From the NCBI GenBank assembly GCA_905339255.1, contig CAJPFO010000030.1:1-34701 (forward strand): a stretch of 34,701 nt of DNA, read 5' to 3'. Below are positions 22,729-29,577 of this stretch, in pieces (the stretch's first letter is position 1; each line of letters opens with the position of its first letter). Origin of the DNA: Myxococcaceae bacterium (lineage in GTDB: Bacteria > Myxococcota_A > UBA9160). The notes beneath the pieces were generated by a model, which saw nothing but the letters and a program-made list of their open reading frames with translations, searched no databases and was not told where the DNA came from. The position numbers and the translations under genes were made by a program.

Positions 22729-23643
22729 CTAGCCGCTGCCCCCCTCGTCGAGCGCGAGCCGTCCGGCGAGGTCGTCGACGAACTGCCGGGCGGTCCGCCC
22801 CGATCGCGAGGATCGCTCGAGCGCGAAGCGGAGCGCCTCGGCACGGAGCTCCTCGGAAGCGATCGGGACCCCGGCGCGCGCCGCTTGCGTCTCCACGATC
22901 GCGAGGTAGGTCGCTTGATCGAAGCCGTAGAAGCCGAGCACGAGACCGAAGCGGTCGGCGAGGGCGAGCTTCTCTTCGAGCGCCTCGCCGAGATGGAGCT
23001 CGCCGCGTTCGTCGAGCCGTGCCTCGGAGTTGTCCGAGATCCGCTGCGGTACGAGGTGGCGCCGATTGCTCGTCGCGATGATTCGCACGTTCTCGGGCGG
23101 CGCCTCGAGGCTTCCCTCGAGCGACGCCTTGAGCTCGCGGTGTCCGCTCTCTCCCTCGTCGAACGAGAGATCGTCGCAGAAGAGCAAGAAGCGCTTCGAA
23201 GACTCGCGAAGCGCGTCGAGGACGAGGGGCAAGTGTACGAGGTCGGCCTTGTGCACCTCGACGATGCGGAGCCCCCGCGCTCCGAAGCGGGGAAGCAGGC
23301 CGCGCACCGCAGAGGACTTGCCGGTGCCGCGCTCGCCGAAGAGGAGCACGTGGTTGGCGGGGAGCCCGCGCACGAACTGCTCGGTATTGCGGACGAGCCG
23401 CTCGATCGAGCGGTCGACGCCGACGAGATCGCCGAGGTCGAAGCCCTTCGGAGCGACGATCGGGACGAGCCTCCCGGCCCCGGCCACGGCCTCGAAGCGG
23501 AACGCCTCGAAGCGCTCGAAGACGGCGGGGTCCGGTCGGCCTCCTCCGAGCCGCTCGAGCACGGGCTCGGCGAGCGCCATCAGGCGATCGGCGCGTTCGA
23601 GGAGGCTTCGGGCGAGCGAGAAGAGGCGATCCCGGCCGGGCAT
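22729..23643 (-). CDS. DUF815-family AAA ATPase
   Basis: The 304-residue product shows the DUF815 pattern: an N-terminal helical region, a LGDLVGVDRSIERLVRNTEQFVRGLPANHVLLFGERGTGKSSAV segment with the Walker A motif, a Walker B-like KRFLLFCDDLSFDEGE, IIATSNRRHLVPQR (sensor 1) and LHLGEALEEKLALADRFGLVLGFYGFDQATYLAIV. The substrate is unknown. ATG 23643 is chosen because residues encoded upstream are non-conserved. No Shine-Dalgarno sequence precedes it, but a TACTAT -10-like box ends 11 bases upstream, compatible with an almost leaderless transcript. The CBS-domain gene follows without spacer. Confidence 0.9.
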   Translation of the reverse strand: MPGRDRLFSLARSLLERADRLMALAEPVLERLGGGRPDPAVFERFEAFRFEAVAGAGRLVPIVAPKGFDLGDLVGVDRSIERLVRNTEQFVRGLPANHVLLFGERGTGKSSAVRGLLPRFGARGLRIVEVHKADLVHLPLVLDALRESSKRFLLFCDDLSFDEGESGHRELKASLEGSLEAPPENVRIIATSNRRHLVPQRISDNSEARLDERGELHLGEALEEKLALADRFGLVLGFYGFDQATYLAIVETQAARAGVPIASEELRAEALRFALERSSRSGRTARQFVDDLAGRLALDEGGSG

Positions 23644-23654
23644 CACGACCGGCA

Positions 23655-23660
23655 ATAGTA
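23655..23660 (-). promoter_or_regulatory. -10-like TACTAT upstream of DUF815 ATPase
   Basis: On the minus strand TACTAT ends 11 bases before the ATG. It matches the sigma-70 -10 consensus at four of six positions (T1, A2, A5, T6). No convincing -35 lies 16-18 bp upstream. The predicted leader would be about five bases. Confidence 0.35.
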
Positions 23661-23752
23661 GGGCAGCCGCCGTGCTCCGGGCGGACGGGCACGAAGGCGT
23701 CCGGGGCTGCGGCCACCGGCCCCTTTTTCCCTGCGTGATGTCGGGCACGGGT

Positions 23753-23758
23753 TAGGAT
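23753..23758 (+). promoter_or_regulatory. -10-like TAGGAT upstream of the secreted hydrolase
   Basis: The sequence GTTAGGATCG matches the -10 of the fadR-like operon (GTTAGGATGG at 12400-12409) in eight consecutive bases. It lies 39 bases upstream of the hydrolase ATG. The -35 region is poor. Confidence 0.4.
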
Positions 23759-23797
23759 CGACGGGTCGCCCAGGCCCTCTTGCCCCAGGAGCCCCCC

Positions 23798-25576
23798 ATG
23801 AAGCCGCACCACGTCGCCCTCGCCCTCGTCTTCGGAGCCCTCTCGCTCGGCTCGGCCCCGTGCTCGGCCCCGCTCGAGGTCGTCTCGGAGGAGGTGCACC
23901 TCGCGGGCCACCCCGAGCCGCATACGCCGGGCTCGGGCCTCCCCGAGGAGACGGCGCCGACGCCCGGGCTCGCGGCGCTCCTCGGCCCTGCTCCATCGCT
24001 CAATCGCGTCTCCTACCTGCGCACGTACGCTGCCAACTCGGTCGCCGAGACGAACACGATCCTGATCCTCGTGCCGGGCTTCCTCGGAGGCGCTGCGACC
24101 TTCGCGCCGCTCGCGGAACAGTTCGTCACCGCCATGAACGGCCTCGCCGAGGTCTGGGCGATCGATCGCCGACCGAACCAGTTCGAGGATCGCCTCGGTG
24201 GGGCACACGCCGCGGCAGGCGCCGAGCAGGGCGATCTCGATGCGATCGCCGAGGGAATGGAGTTCTACTTCCCCGACACCGACAACCCGCCTCTGGTCGG
24301 GATCGGAGGCGCGGCCGGGCCCGAGGACGGCGACGTGAACCTGAACGGGGTCATCGACGGACCGTTCCTGCTCGAAGACGACTTCGGCGTGAGCCGCTCC
24401 TGGGTGAAGCTCGCGCAGGACGACGTTCGCTTCGCCGCGTACTGGGGAATCGACACCTACGCACGCGACTGGAAGCTCCTCGTCGACGCTGCGCGCGCGA
24501 AAGTCGGGCCGAACGGAGTCGTGGTCTTCGGAGGCCATTCGGCCGGCACCGGCTTCGCGGGAATCTTCGCCGCGTACGACTTCGATCCGGGGCCGGGTGT
24601 CGACGCCGCGTACCAGAAGATCGACGGCCTGCTGCTGCTCGAGGGAGGCGGGCCCGGAGCGCCCTCGCCGAGCCGGCCGTCGCTCGCCACGTACCTCTCG
24701 CAGGTGGCGAGCCTCTCCGGCCCCGGCGGACCGGCGATCTACTTGCAGAGCTTCCAGGGGATCGACGTCCCCTCGCTGGGCGCTGCGGCGATGGTGGCGG
24801 GGGTTGCGGGGCTCTACGACCCGACGAGCCCCGCGGTGGCGCAGCGAACCCCCGTCTTCGGCGCACCTCCGATCAGTCTGCTCTTCCAGGCGCGCTTCTC
24901 GAACCGCGCGAGCCTCGGGGCATTCATCGACGACGACCTCTCTTCGTTCGGCGCCTTCCGTGCCTCGGTGGGCTTCTCGAGCGACGGTCCGAACCAGTGG
25001 GTCGCCACCCCGGACGGGGACGGGTTCTACTTCGCGAGCCCGACGGGCAGTGTCCGGCAATGGCAGAACATCGACGATCCTTCGCTCCCGACCTGCCCGC
25101 CAAACTCGTTCAACGTCTCGCCCGGCTGTGCGATCGTCGACAACGGCGCCGAGGGGGCGAGCCCGCCCGCGGTCTGGGGCGTCGAGCGGGAGGTGACGGA
25201 CATCGACGATCTCGCTCGCGTCCAGTTCGAGAACGGGAACTTCGCCGAATGGTACTACCTCGCAGGACGCGTGAGCCTCGATCAGCAGTTCGGTCGCGAC
25301 TCGACGTCACTCGGCAATGAGAGCCTCCTCGCCGTGACGCAGAACGCGAACATGGACCGGCCGGTGCTCGCGATCGGGGGGACGAACGGTCTGACTCCGC
25401 TCGCGTCGAGCTGGAACTCGTATTTCGGATCGATCGCGACGGCGCCCGAGGACAAGGAGATCGCGCTCATCGAGGGCTACGCGCATCTCGACCTGCTGAC
25501 TGCGAAGAACAACGATACCGTTGGCGTCGTGAGGGACTGGGTCGTGAAGCTCATCGGGCGAAAGCTCGCGCCCTAG
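23798..25576 (+). CDS. Secreted alpha/beta-hydrolase (GHSAG lipase/esterase-like)
   Basis: The 592-residue product begins with a signal peptide (MKPHHVALALVFGALSLGSAPCSA) and is therefore exported. ILILVPGFLGGAATFAPLAEQF is the oxyanion-side strand-loop; VVVFGGHSAGTGFAGIFAAYDF carries the nucleophile Ser248 in GHSAG; IEGYAHLDLLTAKNND near the C-terminus supplies the likely catalytic His. A large insert separates Ser and His and contains a Cys pair (TCPPNSFNVSPGC) that could form a disulfide. It could be a lipase, polyesterase or carboxylesterase; no substrate is evident. AGGAG stands before ATG 23798; an upstream in-frame TTG at 23780 is less likely. It is divergent from the DUF815 gene. Confidence 0.82.
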   Translation: MKPHHVALALVFGALSLGSAPCSAPLEVVSEEVHLAGHPEPHTPGSGLPEETAPTPGLAALLGPAPSLNRVSYLRTYAANSVAETNTILILVPGFLGGAATFAPLAEQFVTAMNGLAEVWAIDRRPNQFEDRLGGAHAAAGAEQGDLDAIAEGMEFYFPDTDNPPLVGIGGAAGPEDGDVNLNGVIDGPFLLEDDFGVSRSWVKLAQDDVRFAAYWGIDTYARDWKLLVDAARAKVGPNGVVVFGGHSAGTGFAGIFAAYDFDPGPGVDAAYQKIDGLLLLEGGGPGAPSPSRPSLATYLSQVASLSGPGGPAIYLQSFQGIDVPSLGAAAMVAGVAGLYDPTSPAVAQRTPVFGAPPISLLFQARFSNRASLGAFIDDDLSSFGAFRASVGFSSDGPNQWVATPDGDGFYFASPTGSVRQWQNIDDPSLPTCPPNSFNVSPGCAIVDNGAEGASPPAVWGVEREVTDIDDLARVQFENGNFAEWYYLAGRVSLDQQFGRDSTSLGNESLLAVTQNANMDRPVLAIGGTNGLTPLASSWNSYFGSIATAPEDKEIALIEGYAHLDLLTAKNNDTVGVVRDWVVKLIGRKLAP

Positions 25577-25585
25577 AAGGGGTCC

Positions 25586-26125
25586 GTGGTGGCAGCCTGG
25601 TTCATTCTCTCGGCGATCGGACGAGACCGTCCCGGCCTCGTCGCGGATCTCGCGCAGCTCATCTACGACTGCGATGCGAACCTCGAGGATTCGCGGATGA
25701 CGATCCTCGGGACCGAGTTCGCGGTGATCCTGCTCTGCTCGTCGACGAGCCCGGGTGCCGCCGACCGGCTCGTCGCCGGGGCGAAGCGGCTCGAGCGCGA
25801 GCAGGGTCTGACGATTCTCATGCGCGAAGTCTCCGAAGGCCGACGGCCTGCGCTCCCGGCGCCGGGAACGGCGCTCCACCGTCTCCGCGTCGCCGGCGAG
25901 GATCGCGCGGGAATCGTCGCGTCGGTGTGCCGCGCGCTCGCCGAGTACGGCATCAACATCGCCGATCTCGCCACGCGGAGCGTCCCGGGGCCCGGAGGCT
26001 CGCCTCATTACGAAATGACGATCTCGCTCGAGGTCCCGGAGCGCGCCGATCTCGCTGCGCTTCGGGGCTCGCTCGAATCCGTGGCCGACCGGCTCGTGAT
26101 CGACGTCTCGCTCGAGCGGATCTGA
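25586..26125 (+). CDS. Double-ACT-domain protein, GcvR-like
   Basis: The 179-residue protein consists of two ACT domains, about 3-80 (WFILSAIGRDRPGLVADLAQLIYDCDANLEDSRMTILGTEFAVILL) and 95-178 (HRLRVAGEDRAGIVASVCRALAEYGINIADLATR). This is the architecture of GcvR, the glycine-cleavage-system repressor partner, and of related amino-acid-sensing proteins. Each domain begins with the D/E-R-x-G amino-acid-binding turn. The start is GTG 25586 with AAGGGG seven bases upstream; it follows the secreted hydrolase by nine bases. No gcv gene is nearby, so regulation of glycine cleavage is not supported here. Confidence 0.85.
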   Translation: MVAAWFILSAIGRDRPGLVADLAQLIYDCDANLEDSRMTILGTEFAVILLCSSTSPGAADRLVAGAKRLEREQGLTILMREVSEGRRPALPAPGTALHRLRVAGEDRAGIVASVCRALAEYGINIADLATRSVPGPGGSPHYEMTISLEVPERADLAALRGSLESVADRLVIDVSLERI

Positions 26126-26154
26126 CGCCTCGAGGTCGGGCGCGCCGGGCTGCG

Positions 26155-26766
26155 CTACCGGGACGCCGGCCAGCGATCGGGAAGCGGCCTCTCGAGAGCA
26201 CGAAAGAAGATCTCGACGAAGCGGTAGGTGAGCCCCCAGACGATGTGGCGTTCGGGGTGCCCCACGCGGATGCCGGGGTAGAGCGAGCTGCCGGCCGCCG
26301 CCGGATACGCGAGATCGACCCTGCGTTCGGGGTCGACGAGCGCGTCGAGCGGCACCCAGAGCGCCTGCTCGACTTCGGGGCTCGGTGCGATCGGACCCGG
26401 CGCGGCGTGGAAGTAGACGAAGGCCGAGATCACCAGCGGAGGCGTCCGGCCGGTGAGCCCTTCGAGGTCGTCGAGCCGGCCGAGGAGCTCCGCCCGATCG
26501 AGTGCGATCCCGACCTCCTCGAAGGTCTCCCGCTCGGCAGCCTCGCGAACCCCCGGATCCTCCCGCTCGACGCGTCCGCCAGGGAACGCCATGTGCCCCG
26601 ACCAGGGATCCCCCTCGCGCTTCGCGCGCTCGATCAAGAGGACCTCCGGACGCCCGTCGCGCTCGGTGAGCACCATCGCGACCGCGGCGAGTGGCCGGCC
26701 CGCGTCGGGAACGAGCGTCGGGACGTAGCTCTCGAGGGCCCTGCGAGTACGCGGAAGATCGATCAC
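26155..26766 (-). CDS. NUDIX hydrolase, CoA pyrophosphatase (NudL) type
   Basis: The 203-residue protein carries AVAMVLTERDGRPEVLLIERAKREGDPWSGHMAFPGGRVE followed by the NUDIX box segment GVREAAERETFEEVGI. The RA-x-R/K-x-G-D-PWSGHMAFPGG lead-in is typical of the NudL/YeaB CoA-pyrophosphatase group, which splits CoA derivatives into phosphopantetheine and 3',5'-ADP. The frame remains open to 26862; I chose GTG 26766 because similarity begins there, though no Shine-Dalgarno sequence supports it, and ATG 26817 is an alternative. It converges with the ACT-domain gene and is divergent from DUF6178. Confidence 0.88.
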   Translation of the reverse strand: MIDLPRTRRALESYVPTLVPDAGRPLAAVAMVLTERDGRPEVLLIERAKREGDPWSGHMAFPGGRVEREDPGVREAAERETFEEVGIALDRAELLGRLDDLEGLTGRTPPLVISAFVYFHAAPGPIAPSPEVEQALWVPLDALVDPERRVDLAYPAAAGSSLYPGIRVGHPERHIVWGLTYRFVEIFFRALERPLPDRWPASR

Positions 26767-26886
26767 GCGCCGAAGGTAGCGCCGCGGGCCCGGTAGAAGG
26801 CGCCCGCAGCGAGCCATGCGACGCGCCGGTGTCCCCGCTCGCCCGAACCCGCGCGCGGACACGTCGCCGGCGGACGTCGAGACCGT

Positions 26887-26892
26887 TACGAT
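26887..26892 (+). promoter_or_regulatory. -10-like TACGAT eight bases before the DUF6178 ATG
   Basis: TACGAT is followed by eight bases and ATG 26901. No Shine-Dalgarno sequence is present, so the transcript could be leaderless. No clear -35 element is visible. Confidence 0.35.
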
Positions 26893-26900
26893 CCGCGCCG

Positions 26901-28052
26901 ATGGCCCCCCTCCCGGCGCCCGAGACCGAAGCGCGCCGCATCCTCGAGCTCGCTCGAAAAGATCGCCCGGCGGCCCGTGCCGTCTTGCGTGAGCTCCCGA
27001 TCGACCTGCAGGTCGCGGCCATCTGCGAGCTCCCCGTCGCGGCGCGCGCCCGGCTGATCGAGCTGCTGCCGAATCCGGAGCGCGTGATCCCGCGGCTTCC
27101 GGAGGCCGAGCTCTGCTTCACGGCAAAGGCCGTCGGGCTCGCCGATGCGGGTTGGATCCTCGAGCACGCGACCAACGAACAGATCCAGGCGTGCTTCGAC
27201 CTCGACGCCTGGCGTGCCGACGCGCTCGATCCCGCGGCGCTCGAGAGCTGGTTCGATGCGGTTGCGGATGCGGGGGAGGAAACGCTGCTCCGCGGCGTTC
27301 ACGCGATCGACCCGGAGATCCTCTACCTCTTCCTTCGCGGGCGCCTTCGCGTGGAGATGAAGCCCAACGACGAGGGCTGGCAGCCGGAGCCGGGGAGTCA
27401 GTCGATCGAGGGACAGTTCTTCTTCGGTGCGATCCACGGAGGCGACGACCTCGAGACCATCTCGGCGCTTCTCGGCCGCCTCTTCGAGAGCGACTACTGG
27501 CTCTACTTCAGGATGATGCAGGCGATCGTGTGGGAGGACGCCGCCGAGAACGAGGAGTTCGCGCTGCGCTGGCGACGGGGAAGGCTCGAGGACCTCGGCT
27601 TTCCTCCGATCGACGAAGCGATCGGGGTCTATGCCCATCTCCGCGAAGAGAAGTGGGCCGAGGTTCCCGAGGGCCCGCCGGCGCTCGTGGCGGAGGACTT
27701 CCACCTTCCGGTGTATCCCCCGAAGCTCCCCGTCGGCCTCGAGGCTTCGCACCTGCTCTTCCGGGCGGCCGCAGAGCTCGACTCCGACGAGCGAAGCGCA
27801 CTTTTCTTCGCGTTCATCTCGCTCGCGAACCATGTCGCCGTGGCGGATCGCATGCCGCTCGGCGACGCCGAGTCGATCCCCACCGCCATCGAGAAGGCGG
27901 CACGGGTGGCGAGCATCGGCCTCGAGCATCTCGCGCGAGTGCGAGCCGAGAGCCCCGCTTCGCTCCTGCGCCGGGTCGCCGTCGCGCACCTGTTCCGCGT
28001 GGGAGCCAACCTGGAACGGACCGGGCGCGAGCCGCAAGACGCGCCGCGCTGA
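26901..28052 (+). CDS. DUF6178 family protein
   Basis: The 383-residue, helix-rich soluble protein matches DUF6178 as I know it: an N-terminal leucine/proline-rich part (ELPIDLQVAAICELPVAARARLIELLPNPERVIPRLPEAELCFTAKAVGL), then ATNEQIQACFDLDAWRADALDPAALESWFD, LLRGVHAIDPEILYLFLRGRLRVE and EEFALRWRRGRLEDLGFPPIDEAIGVYAHL. The family is common in deltaproteobacterial lineages; no biochemical function is known to me. Frames open upstream of 26901 are not conserved. The gene ends before a strong bidirectional terminator shared with the histone-fold gene. Confidence 0.85.
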   Translation: MAPLPAPETEARRILELARKDRPAARAVLRELPIDLQVAAICELPVAARARLIELLPNPERVIPRLPEAELCFTAKAVGLADAGWILEHATNEQIQACFDLDAWRADALDPAALESWFDAVADAGEETLLRGVHAIDPEILYLFLRGRLRVEMKPNDEGWQPEPGSQSIEGQFFFGAIHGGDDLETISALLGRLFESDYWLYFRMMQAIVWEDAAENEEFALRWRRGRLEDLGFPPIDEAIGVYAHLREEKWAEVPEGPPALVAEDFHLPVYPPKLPVGLEASHLLFRAAAELDSDERSALFFAFISLANHVAVADRMPLGDAESIPTAIEKAARVASIGLEHLARVRAESPASLLRRVAVAHLFRVGANLERTGREPQDAPR

Positions 28053-28082
28053 ACGCGGGGCGATCCGTTCGAGGTCGTCGAT

Positions 28083-28102
28083 TCGACACGATCGCGTGTC
28101 GA
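28083..28102 (+). other. Hairpin with 8-bp stem after DUF6178 gene
   Basis: TCGACACG (28083-28090) and CGTGTCGA (28095-28102) pair perfectly around a 4-base loop. It has no T-run and lies 30 bases after the DUF6178 stop, upstream of the stronger terminator at 28120-28152. Confidence 0.4.
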
Positions 28103-28119
28103 TCCTCCTCGGGAACGGA

Positions 28120-28152
28120 AAGGGCCCGCGAGCGCGAGGCTCGCGGGCCCTT
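28120..28152. terminator. Bidirectional intrinsic terminator (14-bp perfect stem)
   Basis: AAGGGCCCGCGAGC (28120-28133) pairs without mismatch with 28139-28152 around a five-base loop. A short A/T tract flanks the stem on both sides (CCCTTCGTTT on plus, CCCTTTCC on minus). It lies between the convergent DUF6178 and histone-fold genes and should terminate both. Confidence 0.85.
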
Positions 28153-28172
28153 CGTTTCACTCGCGAAGACGA

Positions 28173-28391
28173 CTAGAGATCGACCGCCTTGAGCGTCTTG
28201 CGCTTGTTGCCGATGGCTCGCGCCTCGGCAGCCGCGATCATCGCCCGAACGGCCTTGTCGAGTGCGCCGTAGAACTCGCTTCCGACGTTGCACTTCTTCG
28301 TTGCGGCCTTCGTGCGCGACTTCGAGATGATGAGCTCTCCGCCCGCGGCCTTCGCCTTCTTCGCGGCCGGCGCCTTCTTCTTGGCTGCCAT
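28173..28391 (-). CDS. Small histone-fold protein with Lys/Ala-rich N-terminal tail
   Basis: The 72-residue protein has a basic tail (MAAKKKAPAAKKAKAAGG, residues 1-18). The rest reads like a bacterial alpha3-truncated histone fold: helix 1 (LIISKSRTKAATKKC, about 20-34), loop 1 (NVGSEF), long helix 2 (YGALDKAVRAMIAAAEARAI, 41-60) and loop 2 with the DNA-contacting RKT motif at 64-66 (NKRKTLKAVDL), ending there. This layout is that of Bdellovibrio Bd0055-type bacterial histones, with an added lysine-rich tail. I infer a DNA-binding, dimeric chromatin protein. GAGGGG precedes the ATG at good spacing, and a promoter and a strong terminator flank it, so it is expressed alone. Confidence 0.8.
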   Translation of the reverse strand: MAAKKKAPAAKKAKAAGGELIISKSRTKAATKKCNVGSEFYGALDKAVRAMIAAAEARAIGNKRKTLKAVDL

Positions 28392-28458
28392 GTGGGTTCC
28401 CCTCTATCAGCGTTGATTCGAAATCCCGGCTCACTTCGCTCGGGATCCGCGACGGCGC

Positions 28459-28486
28459 ATGATACGGGTTCCCTGCGCGGCGGCAA
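28459..28486 (-). promoter_or_regulatory. Predicted promoter of the histone-fold gene
   Basis: On the minus strand a -35-like TTGCCG (28486-28481) and -10-like TATCAT (28464-28459) are 16 bp apart. The predicted leader is about 60 bases and contains a weak hairpin with ATCCCG arms. Confidence 0.5.
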
Positions 28487-28516
28487 AGCGAAAACGCTCC
28501 GTTTCACTGCCGGGAG

Positions 28517-28555
28517 GCCCGATTTCGGGCGTTTTCGCCCGATGCTCCGTCGGGC
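28517..28555. repeat. Three overlapping, mutually exclusive hairpins (GCCCG/CGGGC arms)
   Basis: Hairpin A is GCCCG-ATTT-CGGGC (28517-28530). Hairpin B is CGGGCG-TTTT-CGCCCG (28526-28541). Hairpin C is GCCCGA-7 bases-TCGGGC (28537-28555). The right arm of A is the left arm of B, and the right arm of B is the left arm of C, so A+C and B are alternative folds. The block lies in the 234-base gap between the divergent histone-fold and alpha/beta-hydrolase genes. It may be an RNA switch, a remnant terminator or an array of half-sites for a DNA-binding protein. Confidence 0.5.
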
Positions 28556-28612
28556 CTTGGCGGAGGGTGGTGCGGCCCTCCGGCTTCACACCGCGATCGT
28601 GGGCCGGTCTCC

Positions 28613-28618
28613 TAGACT
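28613..28618 (+). promoter_or_regulatory. -10-like TAGACT seven bases before the hydrolase GTG
   Basis: TAGACT is followed by seven bases and GTG 28626, with no Shine-Dalgarno sequence, again compatible with leaderless transcription. A TTCACA at 28585-28590 resembles a -35, but the 22-bp spacing is too long. Confidence 0.35.
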
Positions 28619-28625
28619 CCCGGCC

Positions 28626-29465
28626 GTGAAGCCGCGCCACCGGAAGTTCACGAGGCCCTCGCTCGGAGGAGTCACGCTCCACGCGCTCCATCGAGGAGAA
28701 CCCGGGAATCCGACGCTCGTCCTCCTCCACGGCGGCGGGGGAAACGTCCATTGGTGGGACGACCTCGCGGTCTGCTTCGCGGACCGCTTCCACGTCGTGG
28801 CGCTCGATTTCCGTGGCCATGGCGATTCCGACCATCCGGACGAGCTCCTCGTCGGTGCCTTCTCCGAGGATCTGGCCGCCCTCGTCGAGGATCTCGGCGG
28901 CCAGCCCCCGCTTCTGGTCGGACACTCCCTGGGCGGTCGGGTCGCGCTCGACCACGCCGCCGGACGAGGAGGCGTCCGGGGCCTCGTGATGCTCGACGTC
29001 GCTCGCGGGGCGCCTGCGGGCCTCGGCGAGGCGACGCGGCGCACGCTCGGGATCCGGCGCAGCTACCGGAGCCGGGAGGAGGCCGTTTCGCGCTTCCGCT
29101 TCCTTCCGGAGGCGCCGAACACCCCCGAGGCGACGCGCTGCGCGATCGCCGAGCGCTCGGTCCGTCGCGACCCCGACGGCCGCTACGGCTTCAAGTTCGA
29201 TCCGCGCTGGTTCGGCGTCGCGACGCGACCGCTTCCTCCGCTCGACCGCGTCGCGTGCCCAACCCTCGTCGTTCGCGGCGAACGGAGCCCGCTGCTCTCG
29301 GACGAGGGAGCGAAGGCCTGGGTCGCCGAGATCCCCGGCTCCGAGCTCCTCGTCGTGCCCGCCGCCGGCCACCACGTCCATCTCGATCGCCCGCAGGACG
29401 TACGCGGGGCGCTCGATCGCTTCTTCGGTCGGCTCGAGCGTGCCGAAACGGCCTCACGCCCATGA
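28626..29465 (+). CDS. Alpha/beta hydrolase
   Basis: The 279-residue protein has LVLLHGGGGNVHWWDDL (oxyanion region, about 31-47), ALDFRGHGDSD, the nucleophile elbow GHSLGG with Ser101, TLVVRGERSPLLSDEG and the catalytic His in VVPAAGHHVHLDRPQDV. It is a second, unrelated-looking member of the same fold as the gene at 10739-11587. Specificity is unknown. The frame is open upstream to 28392, but similarity starts near GTG 28626, just behind a TAGACT box. The histone-fold gene is divergent. Confidence 0.85.
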   Translation: MKPRHRKFTRPSLGGVTLHALHRGEPGNPTLVLLHGGGGNVHWWDDLAVCFADRFHVVALDFRGHGDSDHPDELLVGAFSEDLAALVEDLGGQPPLLVGHSLGGRVALDHAAGRGGVRGLVMLDVARGAPAGLGEATRRTLGIRRSYRSREEAVSRFRFLPEAPNTPEATRCAIAERSVRRDPDGRYGFKFDPRWFGVATRPLPPLDRVACPTLVVRGERSPLLSDEGAKAWVAEIPGSELLVVPAAGHHVHLDRPQDVRGALDRFFGRLERAETASRP

Positions 29466-29549
29466 GCGGCGAACGCGCGTGCCGGACGATCGCCGGCCGC
29501 CAAGGGGTCGGCTCGACGCATTCCGCGCCGCCGGCTGCTCGCGTGCTGT

Positions 29550-29555
29550 TATGCT
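29550..29555 (+). promoter_or_regulatory. -10-like TATGCT upstream of the amidase operon
   Basis: TATGCT lies 22 bases before the amidase ATG at 29578. The amidase has its own GGAG five bases before the ATG, so this transcript would have a short normal leader. The -35 region is weak. Confidence 0.4.
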
Positions 29556-29577
29556 GGTTCCACCGAATGGAGACGCC

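Noticed and set aside
22729-25060. 969-codon minus-strand open frame covering part of the ATPase and secreted hydrolase
   Set aside because: It is a composite shadow of three real genes with low-complexity Arg-rich translation.
28585-28618. TTCACA...TAGACT as a sigma-70 promoter for the hydrolase
   Set aside because: The -35-like box is good, but the spacer is 22 bp, well outside 16-18.
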